A program made the translations under genes and the position numbers. This document shows positions 1-6,038 of a stretch of DNA of 12,330 nt, one piece after another. The stretch spans positions 1 through 12,330 of the forward strand of contig CAYFHQ010000109.1 in the NCBI GenBank assembly GCA_964342805.1, given 5' to 3'. This DNA is from CAYFHQ01 sp964342805 (GTDB taxonomy: Bacteria; Bacillota; Clostridia; Peptostreptococcales; Acidaminobacteraceae). The notes under the pieces were generated by a model that worked only from the letters and a program-made list of their open reading frames with translations, ran no database searches and was not told the DNA's origin. Every line of letters begins with the position of its first letter. Within the stretch, counting starts at the first letter, position 1.

Positions 1-342
1 ATCTCCGTGGTCTTCCTGGAGTTGGTCGTAGGACAGGTGATGGTGGCGACGGTCCTTACGGAGGAAGTCCTTTATACGACTCTCAATGACCAGGCGAGCA
101 AAACTTAGGAAGGTTCCACCCTTGTCCGGATCATACTTGTCGATCGCCTCATTAAAGGCCATGAGCCCAACACTCAGTTCTTCACTGTTTTCAATTTCCA
201 CATAGCGGTCCAGGGCCTGGGTTATGGTATGCACAATGAAGGGAAAATGCCCCTGGATCAGTTGATCCTTCAGGGCGTTTTCCTCTTCTCTATGGGTCTG
301 TATGCGCTTAAGGACTGCTTCAATATTATCGAAGGATTCCAC
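1..342 (-). CDS. sigI: RNA polymerase sigma factor SigI, N-terminal part (runs off the window)
   Basis: SigI-family alternative sigma factor; it would direct core RNA polymerase to SigI promoters and in Bacillus and Clostridium is normally paired with a membrane anti-sigma factor RsgI encoded downstream, which would lie outside this window. The visible 114 codons read in frame to the edge. Around residues 50-95 they contain LSVGLMAFNEAIDKYDPDKG, then a segment with FLSFARLVIESRIKDFLRK, which is the conserved region-2 core of SigI proteins (B. subtilis SigI has a near-identical S-I-G-L-I-A-F-N-E-A-I pattern). The start is GTG at 340-342: AGGAGG (351-356) lies 8 bases upstream, and a stop codon closes the frame a few codons before it; a nearby ATG is in the wrong frame. 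The C-terminal DNA-binding half is missing only because the window ends. Family assignment is firm; the target regulon is unknown. Confidence 0.9.
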   Translation of the reverse strand, partial: MESFDNIEAVLKRIQTHREEENALKDQLIQGHFPFIVHTITQALDRYVEIENSEELSVGLMAFNEAIDKYDPDKGGTFLSFARLVIESRIKDFLRKDRRHHHLSYDQLQEDHGD

Positions 343-389
343 AGCCTTGGCCTCCTCATCCTCAGGTGATCATTTACTAACTATTTCTT

Positions 390-419
390 ATTGTACCCCG
401 TGAGTTGGACCCTCGTAAA
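390..419 (-). promoter_or_regulatory. Candidate sigma-A promoter for sigI
   Basis: Between the acidic-protein stop codon and the sigI start, the minus strand reads TTTACG (414-419), an 18-base spacer and TACAAT (390-395). The -10 differs from consensus at one position and the -35 at two. No terminator hairpin is visible in this gap, so sigI could be transcribed both from here and by read-through from the acidic gene. Inference from sequence only. Confidence 0.45.
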
Positions 420-423
420 CAGA

Positions 424-1455
424 TTAGTCGTCTAGGTCGTCTTCATCTTCGTCTTCGTCGTCTTCATTCTCAAAATCAGAGTCATACTCATCCTCCACGA
501 AGTCTTGATCATCATAGTCATCTTCATCTTGATCGTCTTCAATGTCTAGGTCATCATGGTCCTCTTCTTCATCGTCTTCTTCGAAGTCATCATCCAGGTC
601 AAGAGCTTCCAAAATGGCATCAAAATCCAAGTCTTTAATGGAATCCACATCTTGGTCTGCCATTGCTGCGTCCAAGTCCACGTCATATTCCATGGCCAGT
701 TCTCGAAGTTCCTCTTCCGTTAGGTCAGAGAGGTCGAAGTCGTCATCCTTGTCATTGTCATCTTCGTCGTCTTCGTCATTCTCTTCTAAGTCATCATCCA
801 GGTCCAGTTGATCAATAATAGCTTCAAAATCCAAGTCCATCACATTGTCTACACCTTGATCAGCCATCATTTGCTCTAAGTCAACGCCGTGTTCCTCGGC
901 TAGTTCTCGGATTTCTTCTTCCGTTAGGTCTGACAGGTCAAATTCCTCTTCGTCTTCATCCGCCTCGTCGTCAAGGTCGTCATCTGCTTCCTTATCGTCG
1001 TGTTCATAGTAGCCAAGGAAGGTTAGGGCTTGGATTAGGTCCTTGTTATCCGCCTCTACTTTTTCAAGGGCCTTGTCTGTTTCTTCTTGATTCATGGTTC
1101 CCGCTTCAAGGGCCTCATATATAGCGTCCACTTGGTTTTCTAGGCCTGTAGCTCTTTGTTCTAATAGGGCGGCTTGCATGTCTTCCACAACGCCCTGAAC
1201 CCACTCAAGAACGTGGTCTCTCATGCCTTCTACACCGTCCAGGTCAATCTTCCATCTTGTTGTCACGTATTCCAACATTTCTTTTTCCAGCTGGTCCCGT
1301 TCCGCTTGGATTTGCTTATAGATTGCGTTGTCCTCAACAGCTTGTTCTGTAAGTACGACCTTTACGTCCTCCGCTTTTGTTGTGTCTGCAAATGCCGGTA
1401 CACTCGTCGCCACTAGGGTCAGTCCCAATAAAATTGCCATTGCCTTTTTCATCAT
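424..1455 (-). CDS. Secreted, extremely acidic repeat protein of unknown function
   Basis: I do not recognise this 343-residue protein. It starts with a Sec signal peptide: MMKK, a hydrophobic core, and an AFA motif predicting cleavage after residue 23. Residues ~25-150 look helical with moderate charge. Residues 151-343 are 56% Asp+Glu (109 of 193) with almost no basic residues. Inside the tail is a duplicated module, residues ~172-225 and ~240-293 (period 68), each beginning FDLSDLTEEE and ending in a D-LD-D-EE stretch; acidic spacers separate and follow the copies. There is no membrane anchor or sortase motif, so a released or loosely wall-bound protein is likely. AAGGA about 6 bases upstream supports the first ATG; the second ATG is equally possible. 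It lies 81 bp upstream of sigI on the same strand and has a SigI-like promoter motif. Cation binding is a guess from composition only. Confidence 0.8.
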   Translation of the reverse strand: MMKKAMAILLGLTLVATSVPAFADTTKAEDVKVVLTEQAVEDNAIYKQIQAERDQLEKEMLEYVTTRWKIDLDGVEGMRDHVLEWVQGVVEDMQAALLEQRATGLENQVDAIYEALEAGTMNQEETDKALEKVEADNKDLIQALTFLGYYEHDDKEADDDLDDEADEDEEEFDLSDLTEEEIRELAEEHGVDLEQMMADQGVDNVMDLDFEAIIDQLDLDDDLEENDEDDEDDNDKDDDFDLSDLTEEELRELAMEYDVDLDAAMADQDVDSIKDLDFDAILEALDLDDDFEEDDEEEDHDDLDIEDDQDEDDYDDQDFVEDEYDSDFENEDDEDEDEDDLDD

Positions 1456-1525
1456 GTTCTTCCTTTCTATTCTGAGGTCTAATCATCTGATTTGCTCAGC
1501 CGTTTTTGGCTGGTTCAACACTATA

Positions 1526-1550
1526 TACGGAGGTCGTATGGTTTTTGGGG
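1526..1550 (-). promoter_or_regulatory. SigI-like promoter motif upstream of the acidic-protein gene
   Basis: On the minus strand, CCCCAAAAA (1542-1550) is followed 12 bases later by CGTA (1526-1529), about 70 bp before the acidic-protein start. SigI promoters in Bacillus and Clostridium are described with a C-rich -35 followed by an A-tract, and a CGWA -10. The match and the sigI gene just downstream suggest autogenous control. No good sigma-A promoter is seen in the same stretch. The motif is short and the assignment is an inference. Confidence 0.4.
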
Positions 1551-1618
1551 ACCTTTTTGAGGAACTTATCAAAAACTTTTTTATGGATCTTTTCTTTTTT
1601 TGAAACTTTGGATCAAAT

Positions 1619-1648
1619 AAAAAAAGCACTACCTATATAGGCAGTGCT
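1619..1648 (-). terminator. Intrinsic terminator of rnpB
   Basis: On the minus strand an inverted repeat (1625-1648) with arms AGCACTGCCTA and TAGGTAGTGCT runs directly into seven T residues (1619-1625). It lies ~35 bases beyond the RNase P RNA P1 helix. Four T follow the same hairpin on the plus strand, so weak action in the other direction is possible. Confidence 0.85.
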
Positions 1649-1680
1649 TTTCAACGAGTCAAGACTCGTACATATTCTGT

Positions 1681-2030
1681 TGGTTTGAGTAAGCCGATAA
1701 GCCGGGTTCTGTCGTGGACAATCATCTTTCTAGGCCTGTCGTTACCGTACAGGCTCAAGCGACCTACCACCGGGAAGGCAGCGAGCAACCACCTCTTATG
1801 TTCCCTACTTGGTCTTGCTCCAGATGGGGTTTACAGAGCCGCAAAGTCGCCAGTGCGCTGGTGAGCTCTTACCTCACCTTTCCACCCTTACCATGCAAGC
1901 ATGGCGGTATATTTCTGTTGCACTATCCTTGGAGTCACCTCCACTGGGCGTTAGCCAGCATCCTGCTCTATGGAGCCCGGACTTTCCTCTTGGTGCTACC
2001 CAAGCGATTGCCTAGCTTACTCAAATCAGC
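1681..2030 (-). ncRNA. rnpB: RNase P RNA, bacterial class A
   Basis: Catalytic RNA of ribonuclease P, which with protein RnpA removes 5' leaders from precursor tRNAs. The minus strand shows the hallmark GAGGAAAGTCCGGGCTCC near the 5' end, ACAGAACCCGGCTTATCG near the 3' end, and GGTAAGGGTGGAAAGGTG in the middle. The outer helix P1 is perfect over 11 bp (2015-2025 with 1684-1694). The CCGGGCTCC form after the conserved GAGGAAAGT, rather than the CATGCTC of Bacillus, fits class A, as usual in Clostridia. Length is ~345 nt. The 5' end is placed from the promoter; the 3' end is approximate, just past P1. It is monocistronic, with its own promoter and terminator. Confidence 0.97.
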
Positions 2031-2036
2031 TTGTTT

Positions 2037-2065
2037 ATTGTAGCACGATAGGGCACTGATTGCAA
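2037..2065 (-). promoter_or_regulatory. Sigma-A promoter of rnpB
   Basis: The minus strand reads TTGCAA (2060-2065), exactly 17 bases, then TACAAT (2037-2042). Seven bases after the -10 falls a G at ~2030, giving an RNA that begins GCTGATTTGAGTAAGC and enters P1 directly. Near-consensus boxes, ideal spacing and position make this a confident call. Confidence 0.85.
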
Positions 2066-2197
2066 TGAAAAGCGCCTCCTCAGCCCACTTTTTCTTGGCC
2101 ACCTCTTTTCGAAGGAGGCTTCTAGTCCTTACGGTCATCCAAAATAACAAGTCAATAAGGGATTCCCCTTCCAATAGGCAAACATTTACCCCTAATG

Positions 2198-2224
2198 CAT
2201 GACTGTCATGTCTTTGTAACAAAG
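2198..2224. repeat. Two adjacent 13-bp perfect palindromes
   Basis: CATGACTGTCATG (2198-2210) and CTTTGTAACAAAG (2212-2224) are each a perfect inverted repeat with 6-bp arms around one central base, separated by one base; centres are 14 bp apart. They sit ~130 bp upstream of the rnpB -35 and ~105 bp upstream of the plus-strand RNA candidate. They could be operators or small hairpins. No protein is implied. Confidence 0.4.
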
Positions 2225-2294
2225 GGCACATAGTACTAATTCCAAGGCTTACAGAGTTTTCATAATTTAATGAGAACTTTTTTCAATAATACTA

Positions 2295-2323
2295 TTCCTT
2301 TTTAGTCCACTTTATGCTATTAT
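2295..2323 (+). promoter_or_regulatory. Candidate extended -10 promoter for the plus-strand RNA
   Basis: TGCTATTAT (2315-2323) is an extended -10 element. The hexamer 17 bases upstream (2295-2300, TTCCTT) is a poor -35, as tolerated in extended -10 promoters. Initiation about 7 bases downstream would start just before the 5' hairpin at 2331. Confidence 0.4.
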
Positions 2324-2329
2324 AAAGAT

Positions 2330-2643
2330 ACAAATTGAGCCCCCTCTCAATTTGAAACCTTAGTCCGTTCAGACGATGAACCTAGATCGATCGTAGGTCT
2401 TGGAACATCCCCCACTCCTGAACAACCGAAGGATTTGACTAGAGGTACCCCTCCTCTACCAATACGTATCCCTTCACTACTCTGACGGACTATACCCGCT
2501 CATTTCTAAGCCATATATCGGGGCATTTTGTAAATGCCCCGGTTGGTTAGATCTGTTGCGAGGCTATCAAGCCGAATAACCTCCTATTTTTGTTTAGCCG
2601 TTTACTCAAAAGGCCCCCACAACACTTTGTGGGGGTTTTTCTT
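2330..2643 (+). ncRNA. Candidate structured non-coding RNA with C-rich loops, unassigned family
   Basis: No known family is recognised. The plus strand folds convincingly by eye: a 5' hairpin with 9-bp arms and a CCCCCT loop (2331-2354); a long-range helix TAGTCCGT(T)CAGA / TCTGACGGACTA (2361-2373 with 2481-2492) enclosing ~107 nt; inside it GTTCA/TGAAC (2368-2380, competing with the end of the long helix), ACCTA/TAGGT (~2380-2398) and TAGAGG/CCTCTA (2440-2458) with a TACCCCT loop; then a 10-bp GC-rich hairpin (2519-2541) and a terminator at 2614-2643. Four C-rich segments (2340-2345, 2409-2418, 2447-2454, 2469-2471) look unpaired or looped, which resembles Firmicute small RNAs that pair with Shine-Dalgarno sequences. 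No conserved ORF crosses it. The strand is chosen from the promoter and terminator, and the RNA may end as early as ~2541. Confidence 0.5.
2614..2643 (+). terminator. Intrinsic terminator, plus strand
   Basis: CCCCCACAA (2614-2622), a 4-base loop and TTGTGGGGG (2627-2635) form a perfect 9-bp stem followed by TTTTTCTT. On the minus strand the same hairpin is followed by CCTTTT, so it points mainly to the plus strand. No plus-strand protein gene ends here; this is the main evidence for a plus-strand transcript. Confidence 0.75.
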
Positions 2644-2655
2644 GTTCCAACACCC

Positions 2656-2922
2656 GAAATCTATGATTTCGATGTGTTGGAATACTCCACAAGTTGCAAA
2701 GCAACCTTGGAGAGTCCCCTTAATGTGTTTGCGAAGCAAACCCCGAAATCTATGATTTTGACATATTGGAATACTCCACAAGTTGCAAAGCAACCTTGGA
2801 GAGTCCCCTTAATGTGTTTGCAAGGCAAACCCCAAAATCTATGATTTTGATATATTGGAATACACCACAAGTTGCAAAGCAATCTTGGAGAGTCCCCTTA
2901 ATGTGTTCACAAACCAAACCCC
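2656..2922. repeat. Tandem array of three 89-bp repeats with conserved hairpins
   Basis: Units are 2656-2744, 2745-2833 and 2834-2922, all exactly 89 bp and contiguous; units 1 and 2 differ at only a few positions, unit 3 more. Each has three short-loop hairpins: AAATC-TAT-GATTT (unit 1: 2656-2670), a long imperfect hairpin with GTTGC-AAA-GCAAC at its tip (2679-2717), and GTTTGC-3nt-GCAAAC (2727-2741), the last decayed in unit 3. The closing pair of the first hairpin goes G-C, G-T, A-T across the three units. In unit 1 the first hairpin is extended by an outer 9-bp stem (2645-2653 with 2674-2682). The 89-bp period is not a multiple of 3, which argues against coding. There are no spacers, so it is not CRISPR, and no flanking duplication or transposase is seen. 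Confidence 0.9.
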
Positions 2923-2951
2923 AAAATAAAAGAGACGGCTCTCACCGTCTC
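2923..2951 (-). terminator. Intrinsic terminator of the trmK-nif3 transcript
   Basis: On the minus strand GAGACGG (2945-2951), a 6-base loop and CCGTCTC (2932-2938) are followed by TTTTATTTT (2923-2931). It begins ~46 bases after the nif3-like stop codon and abuts the last 89-bp repeat. Confidence 0.85.
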
Positions 2952-2996
2952 CTCAAATCGCTCAACATTTCTTCATTTCACCAATCTTACCTTCAA

Positions 2997-4115
2997 TTAC
3001 ACCGTCACAAAGGGATCAGCAATCACAGCCGACGTCGTCACTGCAATATCATAACCCTTGAGGTCGATCTTAGCCCGGAGCAACTTGGCCAGCTGGTCTG
3101 AATAGACATGCTCTGTTCCAAAATGTCCCCCGTCAATGACGTTGATCTTTGCTTGAACAGCGTCTTGGGCTTCATGGTATTTGACATCACCTGTGATAAA
3201 GACATCGCAGCCAGACTTTGCAGCTGCCTTCATATAGTCCATACCGGCTCCGGTGCACAGGCCTACCTTGCGGATTTTGGTTTCTGGCTTGCCCACAAAG
3301 CGAACACCGTCTACATTTAGGATTTCCTTAACCCTTAGACTCAAGTCTTCAAGGGTCAGGGCCTCCGGTAAGAAACCCACGCGGCCCAGGCCAAACTGGT
3401 CAAAGGTATTGTCCAGAGGGATCAGGTCATATGCAGGTACTTCATATGGGTGAGCCTTAAGCAAGGCTTGTATGATCTTGCCCTTCATGGGTAGAGGCAC
3501 AATGGTCTCAATCCGAACTTCCGGAACCCTTTCCAGGTCTCCAATGGTTCCAATGGTAGGATTGGCCCCTTCAAGGGGTCTAAAGGTTCCCTCCCCCTTG
3601 GTTTGGAAGGAACAGCCTTCATAGTTGTCAATCTTGCCTGCACCAGCAGCAATCAGAGCCTGATGTAGGTCTTCAGCGTCCTTTATTGGTACGGTAACAA
3701 CCAATTTCATATAGGGGGTCTGGTAGGTCGTCGTCAAGGGTTTGACCCGCTCTAGGCCAAGGAGGCCTGCTAAATGGTCATTGGTCCCACCCCAAGCAAT
3801 GTCCAGGTTGGTATGGGCTGCGTACAGGCCTATATCATGCTTTATAAGTTTTCGAACCATACGACCATGAACCGTGTCGTCCGTCACGGTTTTGAGGGGT
3901 TTGAAGATCAGGGGATGGTGGACAACAACCAGGTCAATGTTTTCCCTAATGGCTTCGTCAAGGACGGCCTCAGTCAGCTCCAGGGCAACCAGAACCCGGT
4001 CAACCTCCTTGTCAGCATTCCCCACCAGATAGCCTACATTATCCCAACCTTCCGCCAAGTGTCTTGGCGCTAGTTCTTCCAGTAACTTTATGATTTTTCG
4101 CCCGTTAGCAAACAC
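2997..4115 (-). CDS. Nif3/YqfO-family dinuclear metal-centre protein
   Basis: Member of the conserved Nif3-like (YqfO, YbgI) family: toroidal hexamers with a two-metal site whose biochemical role is not settled; GTP cyclohydrolase and metal-chaperone roles have been proposed. The 372 residues match the long Firmicute form. Visible ligands are H66-H67 in VVVHHPLIF, H101 and D105 in AAHTNLDIAWGG, and H331 and E335 in DGGHFGTEH, with ITGDVKYHE before the last pair. Residues ~125-245 are the inserted domain typical of YqfO and absent from E. coli YbgI. The start is GTG at 4113-4115, chosen for GAGGAGG 7-8 bases upstream. The gene overlaps the end of trmK by 28 bp, implying translational coupling, and a terminator follows it. 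Fold assignment is firm, function open. Confidence 0.93.
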   Translation of the reverse strand: MFANGRKIIKLLEELAPRHLAEGWDNVGYLVGNADKEVDRVLVALELTEAVLDEAIRENIDLVVVHHPLIFKPLKTVTDDTVHGRMVRKLIKHDIGLYAAHTNLDIAWGGTNDHLAGLLGLERVKPLTTTYQTPYMKLVVTVPIKDAEDLHQALIAAGAGKIDNYEGCSFQTKGEGTFRPLEGANPTIGTIGDLERVPEVRIETIVPLPMKGKIIQALLKAHPYEVPAYDLIPLDNTFDQFGLGRVGFLPEALTLEDLSLRVKEILNVDGVRFVGKPETKIRKVGLCTGAGMDYMKAAAKSGCDVFITGDVKYHEAQDAVQAKINVIDGGHFGTEHVYSDQLAKLLRAKIDLKGYDIAVTTSAVIADPFVTV

Positions 4116-4795
4116 TTCAGCACCTCCTCAAATCGTTCCAATTTATGTCGCAATGCTGTAATCCGAACGTCCGCCGTGTCGTCCTTACTATGCTGTAAGC
4201 CACCGACAATGGCCTTGAGTTGCTTGATCTTCTTTTCCATAAAGAAGATGGACAAGTCGTCCCCAGTTTTCAGCATGTTGACACCCAACTCATAGGATAT
4301 TTCGTCCTCTATGTTCTGGGCATCATGCTCCACCACAAGGATCTCATAAATGCGGTTGCCCTCTCTGGCCAGCCGCTCTTCAATGATGTAATAGTCATGC
4401 TCATGGAGCCATTTTCTCAGCTCAGCTTGGGCCTGCATGGGTTGCAAAATAAACCGCTTCACAGAAGCCGTCATTTCAGGACGTTCCATGAGAATGTCAG
4501 CGATCAACAAACCACCCATACCTGCTATAATGACCGTGTCAATTTCTCCTACTGTATAAGGCAACAAACCCCCACCTAGACGGGCGTCAATCTGGTCTGT
4601 CAGGCCAGCCAAGGAAATGGCCCGCCGGGCGTTTTCCGTTGGCCCTGCATTTATATCCGAGGCTACTACCTTTTGGCACCGCCCGGTTTCCACCAGCCAA
4701 ATGGGGATATATCCATGGTCGGTTCCAATGTCCCCAACCCGTTCGTCCTGCTTCACCAATTCTGCAATTGCTCTAAGTCTTGGCGTGAGCTTCAT
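4088..4795 (-). CDS. trmK: tRNA (adenine(22)-N1)-methyltransferase
   Basis: S-adenosylmethionine-dependent enzyme that methylates N1 of adenine 22 in the D-loop region of certain tRNAs (TrmK/YqfN family). The 235 residues show the SAM-binding motif VGDIGTDHGYIPIWL (~20-34), the acidic residue of VVASDINAGP at D47, and the family signature VIIAGMGGLLIADIL (~88-102) followed by LQPM (117-120). The C-terminal third is charged and helical, as in the known coiled-coil domain. The frame extends four codons to a TTG, but ATG at 4793-4795 is preferred: GGAGG (4801-4805) lies 5 bases upstream and overlaps the TTG, and the protein then begins MKLTPRLRAIAELV like its homologues. The rpoD terminator sits only ~27 bases before this ATG. 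The gene overlaps nif3 by 28 bp. Confidence 0.93.
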   Translation of the reverse strand: MKLTPRLRAIAELVKQDERVGDIGTDHGYIPIWLVETGRCQKVVASDINAGPTENARRAISLAGLTDQIDARLGGGLLPYTVGEIDTVIIAGMGGLLIADILMERPEMTASVKRFILQPMQAQAELRKWLHEHDYYIIEERLAREGNRIYEILVVEHDAQNIEDEISYELGVNMLKTGDDLSIFFMEKKIKQLKAIVGGLQHSKDDTADVRITALRHKLERFEEVLKCLLTGEKS

Positions 4796-4821
4796 AGCTT
4801 CCTCCAACTAAATCTACTGAT

Positions 4822-4852
4822 ATAAAAGGAGCCACGACCGAGGTCATGGCTC
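4822..4852 (-). terminator. Intrinsic terminator between rpoD and trmK
   Basis: On the minus strand a 10-bp stem GAGCCATGAC / GTCGTGGCTC (one G-T pair) with loop CTCG (4829-4852) is followed by CCTTTTATAT. It starts 13 bases after the rpoD stop codon. It would end the dgt-dnaG-rpoD transcript or let a fraction read through into trmK-nif3. Confidence 0.75.
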
Positions 4853-4865
4853 ATAATTCCTATGT

Positions 4866-5987
4866 TTACTCCAAATAGTCCTTCAGCTTTTTGCTTCGGC
4901 TTGGATGCTTCAACTTTCGAAGGGCCTTGGCTTCAATCTGACGGATACGCTCTCGCGTAACTTCAAACTTCTTACCCACCTCTTCAAGGGTTCTGGCACG
5001 TCCATCTTCTAGGCCAAAACGAAGCTTGAGTACCTTCTGCTCACGAGGCGTCAGGGTTTCAAGCACTTCAATCAACTGCTCCTTAAGCATGGAGAATGCT
5101 GCAGCGTCTGCAGGTGCAGGCGCGTCATTATCTGGAATAAAGTCACCAAGATGTGAGTCTTCCTCTTCACCAATGGGTGTTTCTAGGGAAACCGGCTCTT
5201 GAGCAATCTTCAGGATCTCACGAACCTTTTCAACGCTCATGTCCATTTCCTTAGCAATTTCCTCAGGTTTTGGCTCACGGCCCAGTTCCTGAAGCAATTG
5301 ACGGGAAACTCGGATCAACTTGTTAATGGTTTCTACCATGTGTACTGGAATTCGAATGGTTCTAGCCTGGTCGGCAATGGCTCTTGTAATGGCCTGACGG
5401 ATCCACCATGTTGCGTAGGTGGAGAACTTGTAGCCCTTTCTCCAGTCAAACTTTTCAACGGCCTTGATCAGACCCAAGTTCCCTTCCTGAATCAGGTCAA
5501 GGAACTGCATGCCACGGCCTACATAACGCTTGGCAATGGAAACCACTAGACGCAGGTTGGCTTCACAGAGTTTTTGCTTGGCAATCTCGTCGCCTTCTTC
5601 CATGCGCTTGGCCAAGTCAATTTCCTCTTCACCAGAAAGTAGGGGTACCTTACCAATCTCTTTCAGGTACATACGAACAGGGTCGTCGATGCTGATGCCC
5701 TTAGGCACGGCGATTTCGCCCTTTTCAACAACTTCCTCTTCTTCTTCTTCCTTGTCGTCTTTACCCTTAGCAGGCATTTCAATATCGTCATCGTCGTCGT
5801 CATCATTGACTACTTCAATGCCCATGGCTGCCAAAGAGTCATATACATTTTCAATTTGGTCTTTATCAATCTCGATTTCGCTCAGGTGCTTCTGAATTTC
5901 ATTGTAGGAAAGTGAACCTTGCTTTTTACCGAGTTCTGAAAGCTTTTTAACTGCTTCAAGCTGTTTCTGATCGATTTTTTTACTCAA
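4866..5987 (-). CDS. rpoD: RNA polymerase primary sigma factor SigA (RpoD)
   Basis: Housekeeping sigma-70 factor that directs core RNA polymerase to -35/-10 promoters. All regions are visible in the 373 residues: region 1.1 (~1-55), an acidic linker with runs of Asp and Glu (~61-90), region 1.2 (DDPVRMYLKEIGKVPLL, 101-117), region 2 (ANLRLVVSIAKRYVGRGM, FLDLIQEGNLGL, YKFSTYATWWIRQAI; ~143-216), region 3 (~217-285) and region 4 with the helix-turn-helix VTRERIRQIEAKALRKL (343-359). Length equals that of B. subtilis SigA. The start is a TTG (5985-5987) with GGAGGAAAG (5992-6000) 8 bases upstream of it; no in-frame ATG occurs before residue 55, inside region 1.1. It follows dnaG by 51 bp with no promoter visible in the gap, so it depends on upstream promoters. 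Confidence 0.98.
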   Translation of the reverse strand: MSKKIDQKQLEAVKKLSELGKKQGSLSYNEIQKHLSEIEIDKDQIENVYDSLAAMGIEVVNDDDDDDDIEMPAKGKDDKEEEEEEVVEKGEIAVPKGISIDDPVRMYLKEIGKVPLLSGEEEIDLAKRMEEGDEIAKQKLCEANLRLVVSIAKRYVGRGMQFLDLIQEGNLGLIKAVEKFDWRKGYKFSTYATWWIRQAITRAIADQARTIRIPVHMVETINKLIRVSRQLLQELGREPKPEEIAKEMDMSVEKVREILKIAQEPVSLETPIGEEEDSHLGDFIPDNDAPAPADAAAFSMLKEQLIEVLETLTPREQKVLKLRFGLEDGRARTLEEVGKKFEVTRERIRQIEAKALRKLKHPSRSKKLKDYLE

Positions 5988-6038
5988 TTAACTTTCCTCC
6001 TTTCTACTGTTTCGTCCCGTTCATACCCAATCAATTAT

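Noticed and set aside
542..811. Serine-rich plus-strand reading frame
   Set aside because: It is the antisense shadow of the Asp/Glu codons of the acidic-protein gene; GAY/GAR read backwards gives serine-rich strings.
1968..2231. 87-residue minus-strand reading frame upstream of rnpB
   Set aside because: It runs through the rnpB promoter into the mature RNase P RNA and has no Shine-Dalgarno sequence.
2330..2541. 6S RNA, T-box or SRP RNA
   Set aside because: There is no central-bubble rod typical of 6S, no T-box consensus, no SRP domain IV sequence, and no downstream gene that a leader could regulate in that orientation.
2534..2882. Overlapping reading frames on both strands across the 89-bp repeats
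   Set aside because: The repeat period is not a multiple of 3, so each copy is read in a different frame. The frames lack ribosome binding sites and just translate the repeat.
2656..2922. CRISPR array
   Set aside because: Repeats are contiguous with no spacers, 89 bp long, and no cas genes are present.
2656..2922. Insertion sequence or MITE
   Set aside because: No transposase, no terminal inverted repeats bounding the whole array and no target-site duplication could be seen.
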